This document shows positions 1-8,552 of a DNA stretch of 64,000 nucleotides, one piece after another. Every line of letters begins with the position of its first letter. The first letter of the stretch is position 1. The stretch is from NCBI RefSeq assembly GCF_900636965.1, contig NZ_LR134331.1, positions 496,001 through 560,000 of the forward strand, in the 5' to 3' direction. The notes beneath the pieces are model-generated. The model saw only the letters and a list, made by a program, of their open reading frames with translations, ran no database searches and had not been told where the DNA came from. Source of the DNA: Lacticaseibacillus rhamnosus. GTDB lineage: Bacteria > Bacillota > Bacilli > Lactobacillales > Lactobacillaceae. The position numbers and the translations under genes were made by a program.

Positions 1-143
1 CCTGGCAGTGGCCGCCCGGTACACGGCACGACTTTGATCCCGGAAGCCAGAGCCGTTTGCAAACCCTCGACCGTGGCCGGTGACAATTGCTTATGCGAAT
101 TCAATAATGTGTCATCCAAATCGACTGCGATCAAACGAATCAT
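1..143 (-). CDS. HAD-superfamily (Cof-type) phosphatase, N-terminal part only
   Basis: Reading the minus strand from the ATG at 143 gives about 47 residues before the window edge. The product opens MIRLIAVDLDDTLLNS, the HAD motif I (DxDxT), with the first Asp as the expected nucleophile. It continues to ..VVPCTGRPLP, which matches the start of the Cof/YidA-like sugar-phosphate phosphatases where motif II follows. These are cytosolic Mg-dependent phosphatases of varied small phosphorylated substrates; the substrate cannot be told here. The remaining two thirds of the gene lie outside the window. The call rests on motif I and the flanking pattern. Confidence 0.85.
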   Translation of the reverse strand, partial: MIRLIAVDLDDTLLNSHKQLSPATVEGLQTALASGIKVVPCTGRPLP

Positions 144-265
144 GGCAGTCACACCCCTTCCTGAAATCAGCTTAGCACAGGGGCGTTGGTGGCAACAATA
201 TGCAACCTTGCCGACCAGCACAAGTCCGGTGAAAAGAATGCTCGGGCACTAAGCCGTCACAACCG

Positions 266-538
266 TTAAATCTCGCCATGGCGGCCAACATCAATCAAGC
301 GGATCGCGTCTGGTTCAACTCGGTAAATGAGCAGCCAATTACCTTTGATGAACAAAGCACGATCTGGTTTGCGTTTTTTGATCACGTGATCGTCATACTT
401 TTCCGGCAGTGGGGTGCTGGTTTGTAAGTAAGCAAGGACTTGCTGAAAGTCAGCCTTGGTGAAGCGCCCGGCTTGGAGGAGTTGTTTGAGATGTTTTTTG
501 AAGCGGGATTGTTCGATGAGGGGCAGGGAGGTGGGCAT
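266..538 (-). CDS. YafQ-family (RelE/ParE fold) mRNA interferase toxin, no adjacent antitoxin
   Basis: This 90-residue basic protein has the YafQ pattern: an N-terminal basic helix (SRFKKHLKQLLQAG), then LPEKYDDHVI, a basic stretch, and the C-terminal core GNWLLIYRVEPDAIRLIDVGRHGEI. YafQ toxins cleave mRNA on the ribosome and are normally encoded just after a DinJ/RelB antitoxin. Here no antitoxin frame exists on either side: 539-776 upstream holds only the lacI promoter region, and the HAD gene lies downstream. The usual catalytic C-terminal His is present in GRHGEI. The start has AAAGG eight bases upstream. It may be solitary, or restrained in trans by the DinJ homologue at 26895-27167; the second idea is inference. 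Confidence 0.8.
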   Translation of the reverse strand: MPTSLPLIEQSRFKKHLKQLLQAGRFTKADFQQVLAYLQTSTPLPEKYDDHVIKKRKPDRALFIKGNWLLIYRVEPDAIRLIDVGRHGEI

Positions 539-689
539 GGTTGGGACCTTTCTTTTTCTTCTAGCGTAACGCCGGATGGAAGAAAACGGGGAATTCTTTT
601 ATAAAGTTATTGTCGTTGCTTGTGAAACACTGCGGCGTGAAGCTGAAGAAAAGGAGAGGCATCTGCACAAAATAGCATATAAGAAATTT

Positions 690-705
690 TTGAAATCGAT
701 ACCAA
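690..705. promoter_or_regulatory. Putative LacI operator upstream of lacI
   Basis: The 16 bases TTGAAATCGATACCAA match 13 of 16 positions of the perfect inverted repeat at 1804-1819. The site lies just upstream of the -35 box at 712. This suggests the regulator controls its own gene as well as the PTS operon. The operator role is inferred from the match. Confidence 0.55.
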
Positions 706-711
706 AAATGC

Positions 712-739
712 TTGACATATTTTTTGAAAGCGCTATATT
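712..739 (+). promoter_or_regulatory. lacI promoter with overlapping cre-like site
   Basis: TTGACA (712-717) and TATATT (734-739) are separated by 16 bases. TGAAAGCGCTATAT (725-738), inside the promoter, matches the catabolite-responsive element consensus TGWAANCGNTNWCA at 12 of 14 positions. Binding of CcpA there would block RNA polymerase, which fits a carbohydrate operon. No binding data are available. Confidence 0.6.
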
Positions 740-776
740 GTTCTTGTGATTAAGGAACAAAGGAGAACGGTGATAA

Positions 777-1784
777 ATGGCAACGATTTCAGAAGTCGCA
801 AAATTGGCGGGGGTCTCAGTATCAACAGTTTCAAGAATCATTAATAACAAGCCCCACGTATCACCAAGCAAAGCAGCGCTGGTAGCAGAAGCAATGAAGA
901 AACTGGGTTATCAGCCTCTGCAAGCAGCACGACAAATGCGGGGGTCTGGATCACAAACCATTGCGGTGACAGTACCATATATTACAAATCCGTTTTTCTC
1001 TGAGCTGGTAGCAGCAATCGAACGAACAGCTGATGAGCGGTCATACAAAACCGTAATTGTTCAAACATTTGGTCAAAAGAGTCACGAGCGCAATGCGTTG
1101 GATTTTTTAAAGACGAATCAGGTTGATGCTGTAATCATGTGTGCGATCGAAAATGACTGGGACCTGATTAAACAATACCGGCAATATGGCTTAATTGCGG
1201 TCTGCAATGAATATGTGGCTGATTCAGATACATTAATGGTACGTGCTGATCAAGAAAGTGGCATGTATGCTGGTGCTAAATACCTGTTAAATCGTGGTTA
1301 TCGAAAGCTTGCCTTTTGTACGGGACAGAAAGCCATTCGTTACAATTCGGAAGCGGAGGATCTCAACAGCGATCGGTATCGCGGTTATCTGCGAGCTTTA
1401 CAGGAATTTAACTTAGAGCCTGTCATGGAGTGGCAGTTTACGGATATCAATACGATTGCTGATGGTCAAAAGTTATTGCAGAGGCTCATGGTAATGAAGA
1501 AACGTCCAGATGCTGTTATTGCTGGCTCCGATCAAGTGGCCGCTGGTATTATTGCCGAAGCTCAAACTATGCAATTAAAGGTTCCGGAAGATCTGGCTGT
1601 TTTGGGTTTTGACGATCAACCGTTAAGTCGAGTTGTGGCACGGCCCTTAACAACGATTCATCAGCCGGTTCACGAAATTGGGGATCGAATCGCAAATATG
1701 GTAGCGGATGCGTTAGAAGGCAAATCGATTGAAGTCAAGGAGGTCGTATTGCCCCTTTCTCTGGTTGTTCGGCAGTCGGTCTAG
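777..1784 (+). CDS. LacI-family transcriptional regulator of the alpha-glucoside PTS operon
   Basis: The 335-residue protein has the standard LacI plan. An N-terminal helix-turn-helix at residues 3-25 (TISEVAKLAGVSVSTVSRIINN) is followed by the hinge region and a periplasmic-binding-protein-like sugar domain to the C-terminus, with the family's GFDDQPLSRVVARPLTTI segment. The ATG has AGGAG upstream. The gene heads a co-directional cluster of PTS and glucosidase genes and ends 53 bases before the IIB start. A perfect inverted repeat in that gap and a close match before its own promoter are the probable binding sites. It most likely represses the operon until the sugar or sugar phosphate is present. 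The exact ligand is unknown. Confidence 0.92.
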   Translation: MATISEVAKLAGVSVSTVSRIINNKPHVSPSKAALVAEAMKKLGYQPLQAARQMRGSGSQTIAVTVPYITNPFFSELVAAIERTADERSYKTVIVQTFGQKSHERNALDFLKTNQVDAVIMCAIENDWDLIKQYRQYGLIAVCNEYVADSDTLMVRADQESGMYAGAKYLLNRGYRKLAFCTGQKAIRYNSEAEDLNSDRYRGYLRALQEFNLEPVMEWQFTDINTIADGQKLLQRLMVMKKRPDAVIAGSDQVAAGIIAEAQTMQLKVPEDLAVLGFDDQPLSRVVARPLTTIHQPVHEIGDRIANMVADALEGKSIEVKEVVLPLSLVVRQSV

Positions 1785-1803
1785 AGTTTTTATTTAACCA
1801 AAA

Positions 1804-1819
1804 TTGGTATCAATACCAA
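1804..1819. promoter_or_regulatory. Putative LacI operator before PTS IIB
   Basis: TTGGTAT-CA-ATACCAA is a perfect 7-bp-arm inverted repeat between lacI and the IIB gene. It overlaps a TGGTATCAAT string that could act as an extended -10. A bound repressor would block initiation or act as a roadblock. A related site lies at 690-705. Confidence 0.7.
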
Positions 1820-1837
1820 AAAATGGAGGAAATTAAA

Positions 1838-2329
1838 ATGACAGTTGTATTAGCTCGAGTAGATCAACGTTTAGTTCATGGTATCGTTGTCAATCAATGG
1901 TCGGCTGAAGTGCAGCCGAAGCGTTATATGGTGATTGACGATGTTGTCAGTCAAGATGAAAACGTGAAGGCTAGCATGCGATTAAGCAAACCAGCTGGTA
2001 CCGGGATGTCAATTATCGATACTGAAAAGGCCTTGACTAATTTTAAAGCCGGCAAGTATGACGCACAGCGAGTTTTTGTCATTGCAAAAGAACCTGACAC
2101 GATGTTGAAATTATTGGATGCTGGTATTGAGATTCCGCGTGTTGATATCGGTATTATTTTTGCGGAAGACGGTCGAACTCAAATCAGTAAATTTGTTTCA
2201 GTCAATCAGCAAGAAGTTAACGATTTCAGAGCATTAGAAAAGCGCAGTGTACCAGTGAATATTCGCTACGTACCCGCTGATGCCCCAATACCATTGGAAA
2301 GAGCACTTGAAGGGAAAACCATTCAGTAA
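1838..2329 (+). CDS. PTS mannose/fructose/sorbose-class IIB component
   Basis: The 163-residue cytoplasmic protein begins MTVVLARVDQRLVHGIVVNQW. His14 in the RLVHG motif is the phosphorylated residue of the mannose-class IIB family. It accepts phosphate from IIA (6390-6806) and passes it to the sugar carried by IIC/IID. The ATG at 1838 is preferred over an in-frame upstream start because GGAGG lies at 1825-1829. Length is normal for the family. It is the first structural gene after lacI and the operator at 1804-1819. Which sugar is carried is inferred from the two alpha-glucosidase genes downstream, not from the PTS proteins themselves. Confidence 0.93.
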   Translation: MTVVLARVDQRLVHGIVVNQWSAEVQPKRYMVIDDVVSQDENVKASMRLSKPAGTGMSIIDTEKALTNFKAGKYDAQRVFVIAKEPDTMLKLLDAGIEIPRVDIGIIFAEDGRTQISKFVSVNQQEVNDFRALEKRSVPVNIRYVPADAPIPLERALEGKTIQ

Positions 2330-2360
2330 CCAGAGCTGAAACATGATAGGAGGAAATGTC

Positions 2361-3167
2361 ATGCCCCATATTTTGCAGGATATTTTAATTATTTTGCTGG
2401 CCTCGTATGCCACCTTGGACAACCAAGGGATTACGATTATGAATTATTGGCCAGTGACGGTTGGGCTTTTTGCGGGTTTGATTATGGGAGACTTACCCAC
2501 TGCAATGACGATTGCCGGAACATTTCAGTTGATGAGCCTCGGAGTTGCAGGTTTAGGCGGTGCTTCGGTTCCTGATTATGGCTTGGCAACAATAGTGGGA
2601 ATCTATCTCTCGGCACGTACAGGAGCTGGTTTGGGAGCTGCTGTGGCAGTTGGACTGCCGGTTGGCCTACTCACTATTCAATTGGACGTTTTGATTAAGA
2701 TTATCAATAACTTTATCGCTCATAAAGCTCAAGCATACGCACATGCCAAAGAATTTAACAAAATGCGTATGATTAACTGGCTTGGACCGTTGTTCTTTGG
2801 ACTTAAAAACTTTATTCCGATGATTTTGATTGTTACAGTCGGACCTTCAGCCATTAGTGCCTTGTTAAAGATTATTCCTAAATGGTTAACTAATGGACTA
2901 ACGATTGCCGGCAGTATGTTGCCTGTTGTCGGGATTGGTATGTTGATGCACTATATGCCCCTGAAAAAATATATTTGGGTTCTCATGATTGGCTTTGTCA
3001 TGTCGGCTTATCTGAAAGTGCCAATTCTGGGGGTTGCAATTATTGGCTTAGCACTTGCAATCTACACGTATCAAAATCTGATCAGCGCTTCTAAGAAGAG
3101 GGAAGTTGCAGCTGCTAATAATGCAGGTACTACGGATGACGATGAAGGAGACGACTACGATGAGTGA
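2361..3167 (+). CDS. PTS mannose-class IIC membrane component
   Basis: This 268-residue, very hydrophobic protein has the IIC-Man pattern: an N-terminal half with GTFQLMSLGVAGLGGASVPDYG and GAGLGAAVAVGLPVGLL, and several further membrane helices. It forms the sugar channel together with IID. The start at 2361 follows AGGAGG at 2348-2353. The C-terminus ends in an acidic tail (..TDDDEGDDYDE). Its stop codon overlaps the IID start by 8 bases, so the two membrane subunits are probably translationally coupled. The gene is intact. Confidence 0.93.
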   Translation: MPHILQDILIILLASYATLDNQGITIMNYWPVTVGLFAGLIMGDLPTAMTIAGTFQLMSLGVAGLGGASVPDYGLATIVGIYLSARTGAGLGAAVAVGLPVGLLTIQLDVLIKIINNFIAHKAQAYAHAKEFNKMRMINWLGPLFFGLKNFIPMILIVTVGPSAISALLKIIPKWLTNGLTIAGSMLPVVGIGMLMHYMPLKKYIWVLMIGFVMSAYLKVPILGVAIIGLALAIYTYQNLISASKKREVAAANNAGTTDDDEGDDYDE

Positions 3168-3981
3168 TGCACAACCAAAATTGACAAAAAAAGAACGTCA
3201 TAGCGCCATCCTTCGTTACATGGCGATGGGAGTTAACAATTTTAACTATGAAACTCAACAAGGTCCGTCAGTTGTCTGGGCATTTTCAAAGGTTTTGCGG
3301 AAAATTTATCCTGATGATGACGAATATGTAGCAGCGTTAGACAATCACTTCAAATATTTCAACACCACGACTGCAATGGCAGGTATGATTCTTGGTGCGA
3401 CTTTGGCGATGGAAGAACGCGATGGAATAAAGTCTAAGGATGCCGTGCAAGCGTTAAAGACTTCCTTAATGGGACCGTTTGCTGGCGTAGGTGACACCAT
3501 TATCTGGATTTTGTTACCGACAATTATGGGATCTATCGCCGGATATATGGCATTACAGGGAAATCCATTGGGGGCTATTATTTGGATCTTAGTGGATATA
3601 TTGTTGTTCTGGATCCGTATTAAGCTTTTTGATATAGGATATGATTCCGGGGTTAAATTAGTAACAACGATGGCAAACCAACTGAGTGCCTTCACTGAAG
3701 CGGCTTCAGTCATGGGAATTACGGTTGTCGGCACACTAATTGCCACCGTGGTGAAGGTCTATACACCGCTTCAGTTCCAATTTGGCAAGGTTAAGTTGGC
3801 GATGCAAACCGGTATTTTGGATAAGATCATGCCGGCATTATTACCAGCTTTAGTGGCCTGGATGGTTTATAAATTACTTGGGTCTAAAAAATGGACTCCG
3901 AATCGGGTTATCATATTGATTCTGGTTATTGCACTCGTCGGTTCATTTTTTGGCATTCTAGGCGTACAGCCAACAAAATAA
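3160..3981 (+). CDS. PTS mannose-class IID membrane component
   Basis: The 273-residue protein begins MSDAQPKLTKKERHSAIL and shows the IID signature regions: NNFNYETQQGPSVVWAF, GVGDTIIWILLPTIMGSIA, and a hydrophobic C-terminal segment. IID is the second integral membrane subunit of mannose-class transporters and works with IIC. The ATG at 3160 lies inside the end of the IIC gene and has AAGGAG eight bases before it. The following GH31 gene starts only 35 bases after its stop, so all are read as one operon. Confidence 0.93.
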   Translation: MSDAQPKLTKKERHSAILRYMAMGVNNFNYETQQGPSVVWAFSKVLRKIYPDDDEYVAALDNHFKYFNTTTAMAGMILGATLAMEERDGIKSKDAVQALKTSLMGPFAGVGDTIIWILLPTIMGSIAGYMALQGNPLGAIIWILVDILLFWIRIKLFDIGYDSGVKLVTTMANQLSAFTEAASVMGITVVGTLIATVVKVYTPLQFQFGKVKLAMQTGILDKIMPALLPALVAWMVYKLLGSKKWTPNRVIILILVIALVGSFFGILGVQPTK

Positions 3982-4016
3982 GTGAGTCGAAGAAGTTAGA
4001 TAGTGAGGTTGATCAT

Positions 4017-6266
4017 TTGAATCAGAAAAATCAGATTGTCGGGGAGCAATATCGTTTTACCGTTATCACAGATAAAATGATTCGCATGGAATATCAACCC
4101 GAGGGTCAGTTTGAAGATGCAACAACACAGATCGTCACAAACCGTGATTTCGCACAACCTAAATTCAAAGTTTATCGCGATATGGACGGATTTGCTGTTC
4201 AAATTGAGACTGATTCGTTTCATCTTTACTATCGGGACGGCGAATTTAATGGAGCTAACTTATTTATTGACACGAAATATAACTATCAGACTCACTATTC
4301 TCGGTGGCATTACGGAGATAGTGACCCTAAGAATTTGCTGGGAACGGCTCGAACATTGGATGGTGCAGATGGTTCCATTCCGCTTGCACCAGGGATAATG
4401 TCAAAAAACGGCTTTGCAATATTGGATGATTCGCAAAGTATGTTACAATCCGGTTCAACTATCCGCAATCGGTCGGTTGCTGAGGTTGACATTTATGGAT
4501 TTGCGTATGGTCATGATTATCGTGCGGCATTGCGAGATTATTATCAATTAACAGGTTTTCCCCCTTCTGTCCCGCGCTTCGCACTTGGTAATTGGTGGAG
4601 TCGCTTTTATCCATATACGCAAAAAACTTACCTCGACTTGATGGAACGCTTTCAAAAGTCGGGCATACCAATATCCGTTGCGGTACTGGATATGAATTGG
4701 CATATCACAGACATTCCAGCTAAGTACGGAAGCGGATGGACAGGATATACTTGGAATCGATCATTATTTCCCGACCCGGTTAAATTGTTACAGACACTGC
4801 ATGCACAAGGTAAACGTGTCACACTTAATGTGCATCCAGCTGCGGGAATACGTCCGTCTGAAGCCCAGTATCAAGCGGTTGCGAAGGCAGTTGGGATTGA
4901 CCCTGCCTCGCAACGGCCGGTGTTATTCGATTTGAATAATCGGCAATTTGTTAAAGCCTATTTCAATCTTGTGCACCATCCACTTGAACTGGAAGGGGTT
5001 GACTTTTGGTGGATTGATTGGCAGCAGGGAAAAGCACGATCGCGAACTCAGATTGACCCGTTGTGGACATTAAACGCATTGCATTTCTTGGATCAACAAC
5101 AAGAAAAAGGGGATCAAGCGTTAATTCTCTCACGCTATGCAGGACCGGGAAGTCATCGATATCCAATCGGTTTTTCAGGGGATTCGATTGCCAGTTGGCA
5201 GTCGTTGAAGTTTCAGCCTTATTTCACCGCGACAGCCACGAATATTGGTTATACGTGGTGGAGCCATGATATTGGTGGACACATGCATGGTCATTATGAT
5301 CCGGAGCTTTCACTAAGATGGTTGCAGTTCGGTATTTTTAGTCCAATCATGCGTCTTCACAGCTCAGATAATCCGTTCATGGGAAAAGAACCATGGAATT
5401 ACGATGCTGTCATAACTAAAACGATGATTCGATTCATGCGTCTGCGGGCTCAATTAGTTCCCTATTTAGCTACGGCCGATATATTGACCCATCAAAAAGG
5501 CCGCGCCCTCATCGAGCCGATTTATTACCGTGATTCGGAGGCTGAAGAGGCCTATCAGTTCAAAAATGAATACTTTTTTGGCTCAGAGATGCTTGTCGTG
5601 CCGATCACCTCGCCTAGTGATGAAACGACTGGGTTAGCAAGTGTGAAGGGCTATGTGCCAGCCGGTACTTGGACAGACTTCTTTACACAGCAAATATACA
5701 CTGGCCCAGCTGTCGTGAAATTTCATCGAAATAGCGAAGATTATCCGGTTTTGGTACGTTCTGGGGGAATTATCCCACTGGCAGTTGATCCGATGGCACC
5801 GGTTGATACGTTACCGGGCGCAATGACAATCAAACTTTTTCCGGGTGAACGAAATAAGTATGTTTTGCGGGAGCAGACTGCTTCAGGGATGGCTCAGACA
5901 AAATTTACTTGGGATCCGAAAACAAAGATATTTACGATTAAAGTAAGCGATCCTGCTAACATCATTCCGACTGAACGAGTATATCAACTGGAAGCTATTG
6001 GCTATGAGGGCTACCTAGATCCGATTGACGGTCACAAAGACCATGAACTGACACTTAAACTGAAACCGCAAGATCATCAAGGCGCCAAATTGGCTCGTGT
6101 TTTCACCATTCTGCAGCATGCCAAACTTGGATTTGATCTCAAGAAGCAGTTGTGGCAAGCCATTAAAGATATGCCAAGAGCTAAGGCTGCTTTGGCGCTG
6201 ACAAGTCTCGCACCTGAGAGTCTAAGCGATGCCCTGCTGGAAATACTTCTAAACGATGAGGCTTAA
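4017..6266 (+). CDS. Glycoside hydrolase family 31 alpha-glucosidase
   Basis: The 749-residue enzyme has the GH31 catalytic core. FWWIDWQQG carries the likely nucleophile Asp334, and the GFSGDS motif carries the acid/base candidate Asp389. The N-terminal beta domain (FTVITDKMIRMEY) and C-terminal beta domains are also recognisable. GH31 retaining enzymes cleave terminal alpha-linked glucose (or xylose). There is no signal peptide, so it acts in the cytosol, fitting sugar or sugar phosphate delivered by the PTS. I chose the TTG at 4017 because GAGG lies about nine bases upstream; the longer upstream frame only overlaps the IID gene. Pairing of GH31 and GH13 with a mannose-class PTS suggests a branched or uncommon alpha-glucoside. 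The last 90 residues have no motif I recognise. Confidence 0.88.
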   Translation: MNQKNQIVGEQYRFTVITDKMIRMEYQPEGQFEDATTQIVTNRDFAQPKFKVYRDMDGFAVQIETDSFHLYYRDGEFNGANLFIDTKYNYQTHYSRWHYGDSDPKNLLGTARTLDGADGSIPLAPGIMSKNGFAILDDSQSMLQSGSTIRNRSVAEVDIYGFAYGHDYRAALRDYYQLTGFPPSVPRFALGNWWSRFYPYTQKTYLDLMERFQKSGIPISVAVLDMNWHITDIPAKYGSGWTGYTWNRSLFPDPVKLLQTLHAQGKRVTLNVHPAAGIRPSEAQYQAVAKAVGIDPASQRPVLFDLNNRQFVKAYFNLVHHPLELEGVDFWWIDWQQGKARSRTQIDPLWTLNALHFLDQQQEKGDQALILSRYAGPGSHRYPIGFSGDSIASWQSLKFQPYFTATATNIGYTWWSHDIGGHMHGHYDPELSLRWLQFGIFSPIMRLHSSDNPFMGKEPWNYDAVITKTMIRFMRLRAQLVPYLATADILTHQKGRALIEPIYYRDSEAEEAYQFKNEYFFGSEMLVVPITSPSDETTGLASVKGYVPAGTWTDFFTQQIYTGPAVVKFHRNSEDYPVLVRSGGIIPLAVDPMAPVDTLPGAMTIKLFPGERNKYVLREQTASGMAQTKFTWDPKTKIFTIKVSDPANIIPTERVYQLEAIGYEGYLDPIDGHKDHELTLKLKPQDHQGAKLARVFTILQHAKLGFDLKKQLWQAIKDMPRAKAALALTSLAPESLSDALLEILLNDEA

Positions 6267-6302
6267 ATGAAGAGATAACTTGACGAGTTAGTTGAGCTTA
6301 AG

Positions 6303-6371
6303 AGTGCTTGGTGTGGCAGTTAAACGCTATGAACCTTCTTAAGGATCTGCTGTTAACTGTACCACCACACT
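6303..6371 (+). promoter_or_regulatory. Intercistronic hairpin between GH31 and PTS IIA genes
   Basis: The arms AGTGcttGGTGTGGCAGTTAA (6303-6323) and TTAACTGTACCACCACACT (6352-6370) pair imperfectly around a ~28-base loop, just before the IIA ribosome-binding site. No T-run follows, so it is unlikely to be a terminator. It may mark an mRNA processing or stability site that sets IIA level relative to upstream genes (inference). Confidence 0.5.
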
Positions 6372-6389
6372 TGCAAGGAGGAAAAACAC

Positions 6390-6806
6390 ATGGAACGCAC
6401 AATTGTATTAGCATCGCATCATAGACTGGCAGATGGATTAAAAGATACGCTGGAATTTATTAGTGGTGGCAGTCAGGATGTTGTGGCCATGGCAGCGTAT
6501 TTGGACAATCAACCTGTTGAAAAGCAGGTTGATACATTGATGGCAGCTTTGCCCGCTGATCGTGATGTGATTGTACTGACTGATATGACAGCAGGAAGTG
6601 TCAATCAGAAGTTTTTCCGATATAGAACCCGTCCGCATACTCACATCATTAGTGGCATGAATTTACCACTTGCTCTAGGCGTTACAATGGAGCCTACTGA
6701 TCAATACATCAGTGATTCACGTATTGATGCTTTAATTCAAGAAGCCAAGAACGCCATTGTCAATGTTAATGAGATACAAGTTGAGGCGGATGACGATGAT
6801 GAATGA
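6390..6806 (+). CDS. PTS mannose/fructose-class IIA component
   Basis: The 138-residue soluble protein begins MERTIVLASHHRLADGL. The family's phosphorylated His lies here, as His10 in the usual numbering (His11 is adjacent). Its role is to take phosphate from HPr and hand it to IIB. AAGGAGG precedes the ATG. The acidic C-terminus (EADDDDE) overlaps the next gene by 11 bases. IIA is separated from IIB-IIC-IID by the GH31 gene and a hairpin, a non-standard order that still completes the permease set. Confidence 0.9.
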   Translation: MERTIVLASHHRLADGLKDTLEFISGGSQDVVAMAAYLDNQPVEKQVDTLMAALPADRDVIVLTDMTAGSVNQKFFRYRTRPHTHIISGMNLPLALGVTMEPTDQYISDSRIDALIQEAKNAIVNVNEIQVEADDDDE

Positions 6807-8484
6807 AATTCCTTGGTGGAAAAACAGCGTTGTTTATCAAGTTTATCCGAAGAGTTTCAACGATAGCAATGGTGATGGGATTGGTGATTTAAACGGAATT
6901 ACCGAAAAGTTGGATTACTTGGCCGATTTGGGCGTGGATGTGCTCTGGCTGAATCCGATTTATCGGTCGCCACAAGTTGACAATGGTTATGATATCTCAA
7001 ATTATCGTGATATTGAACCGCAGCTAGGGACTATGGCTGATTTTGAACAGCTCTTACACGCTGCTCATGATCGGCAGTTAAAGATTATCTTGGACCTGGT
7101 GGTTAATCACACATCAGATCAACATCCATGGTTCAAAGCGGCAAAATCGTCGGTGTCAAACAAGTATCACGATTATTATATCTGGAAAAAGCCGGTTGAT
7201 AACCATGTTCCCAATAATTGGGGTTCGAGTTTTGGTGGCTCGGCATGGGCTTATGAGAAAGACTTGGGCGAATATTACTTACACCTTTTCGCAAGACAGC
7301 AGCCGGATCTCAATTGGAAAAATCCCAAGGTCCGGCAAGAAGTTTATGAGCTTATGCGCTTTTGGTTGGATAAAGGCGTCGACGGCTTCCGAATGGATGT
7401 TATTTCGCTAATCTCCAAGGACCCTGCTTATCCGGATGGCCCATTAATTCAAGGTAAGGTGTATGGCAGTTATTATGCTGGCGCAGCGAACGGACCTAAG
7501 GTTCACAATTACTTACAGGAAATGCATGAACAGGTTTTGTCGCATTACGATATCATGACAGTTGGTGAGACACCGCATACGACAGCCGAACAGGCCCAAC
7601 TATATACAGCAGCGAATCGCCACGAGCTGGACATGGTTTTTCACTTTGATCATATGCATCTTGATTATGGCAAATATGGAAAGTTCTCAACGAATCGGTT
7701 TAAACTAGTTGATCTTAAAGCGGTGTTGGCTCGTTGGGAGACCACATTAGCGCAGGTCGATGGGTGGAACAGTTTATATTGGAGTAATCATGATCAGCCG
7801 CGCCCAGTTACACGTTTTGGAGATGAAGGTCAATATCGGATTCGATCAGCCAAGATGTTAGGGACAGTGTTACACATGCTTCAAGGAACGCCGTTTATTT
7901 TTGAAGGTGAAGAACTTGGCCTGAAAAATGTTCGCTTTGATCATTTGAATCAGTACAACGATCTTGAAACTAAGAATATCTTTAGCGAACTGACTAATCA
8001 ACATCATGAAAGTCCTGAAGCTGCGATGGAAGCCATTTATCTCCACTCGCGAGATAACGCCCGCACACCAATGCCGTGGGACGGGAGCCAAAAGGGGGGA
8101 TTTACAACCGGAAAGCCGTGGTTAGAACTAAATCCCGATCATCAACAAATTAATGCTGAAAAGGACTTAGCAGATAGTGACGGTGTCTATCACTATTATC
8201 AACGCTTGATTAAGCTGCGACATGAAGAACCGTTAGTTACAACTGGCGATTTTGAATTGTTGGCTCCAGATGATCCCGATTTGTTTATTTATCTCCGAAG
8301 AGGTAAAAATGAAACGTTATTAGTAGCTGGAAACTTCTCGGAGTCACAACGAAGATGGCCATTACCAGACGCCTTGCAAAATAAGCAAGTAACCACTTTA
8401 ATTAGCAACGTACCAATAGCTAAACGAGTTGGCAAGATCATCACACTACCACCATTTGGTAGCGTTGTTTATAAACTTCAATGA
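6796..8484 (+). CDS. GH13 alpha-glucosidase (oligo-1,6-glucosidase type)
   Basis: The 562-residue cytosolic enzyme opens with NEIPWWKNSVVYQVYPKSFND and NGDGIGDLNGI, typical of the GH13_31 oligo-1,6-/alpha-glucosidase group. Catalytic residues are visible: nucleophile Asp201 in GFRMDVI, acid/base Glu258 in VGETP, and transition-state Asp333 in SNHDQPR. The motif DLVVNHTSDQHPWF is intact. Length is normal. The ATG at 6796 has GAGGCGG about eight bases upstream; 6799 is an alternative. The gene overlaps IIA and ends the operon at the terminator 8515-8552. It probably hydrolyses alpha-1,6- or related glucosides or their 6-phosphates; the sequence does not say which. Confidence 0.92.
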   Translation: MMNEIPWWKNSVVYQVYPKSFNDSNGDGIGDLNGITEKLDYLADLGVDVLWLNPIYRSPQVDNGYDISNYRDIEPQLGTMADFEQLLHAAHDRQLKIILDLVVNHTSDQHPWFKAAKSSVSNKYHDYYIWKKPVDNHVPNNWGSSFGGSAWAYEKDLGEYYLHLFARQQPDLNWKNPKVRQEVYELMRFWLDKGVDGFRMDVISLISKDPAYPDGPLIQGKVYGSYYAGAANGPKVHNYLQEMHEQVLSHYDIMTVGETPHTTAEQAQLYTAANRHELDMVFHFDHMHLDYGKYGKFSTNRFKLVDLKAVLARWETTLAQVDGWNSLYWSNHDQPRPVTRFGDEGQYRIRSAKMLGTVLHMLQGTPFIFEGEELGLKNVRFDHLNQYNDLETKNIFSELTNQHHESPEAAMEAIYLHSRDNARTPMPWDGSQKGGFTTGKPWLELNPDHQQINAEKDLADSDGVYHYYQRLIKLRHEEPLVTTGDFELLAPDDPDLFIYLRRGKNETLLVAGNFSESQRRWPLPDALQNKQVTTLISNVPIAKRVGKIITLPPFGSVVYKLQ

Positions 8485-8514
8485 GTAACAGAGTTGGTTT
8501 CAATCGATTTTCAT

Positions 8515-8552
8515 GAAGACAAAGTCGCCGTTTGGGTGGGCTTTGTCTTTTT
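8515..8552 (+). terminator. Terminator of the PTS/glucosidase operon
   Basis: AAGACAAAG and CTTTGTCTT form a stem followed by TTTTT, 31 bases after the GH13 stop. It lies between convergent genes. Confidence 0.8.

Noticed and set aside
599-871. 90-residue minus-strand frame across the lacI promoter and start
   Set aside because: It overlaps lacI antisense, has no RBS and no family pattern; the promoter elements here belong to lacI.
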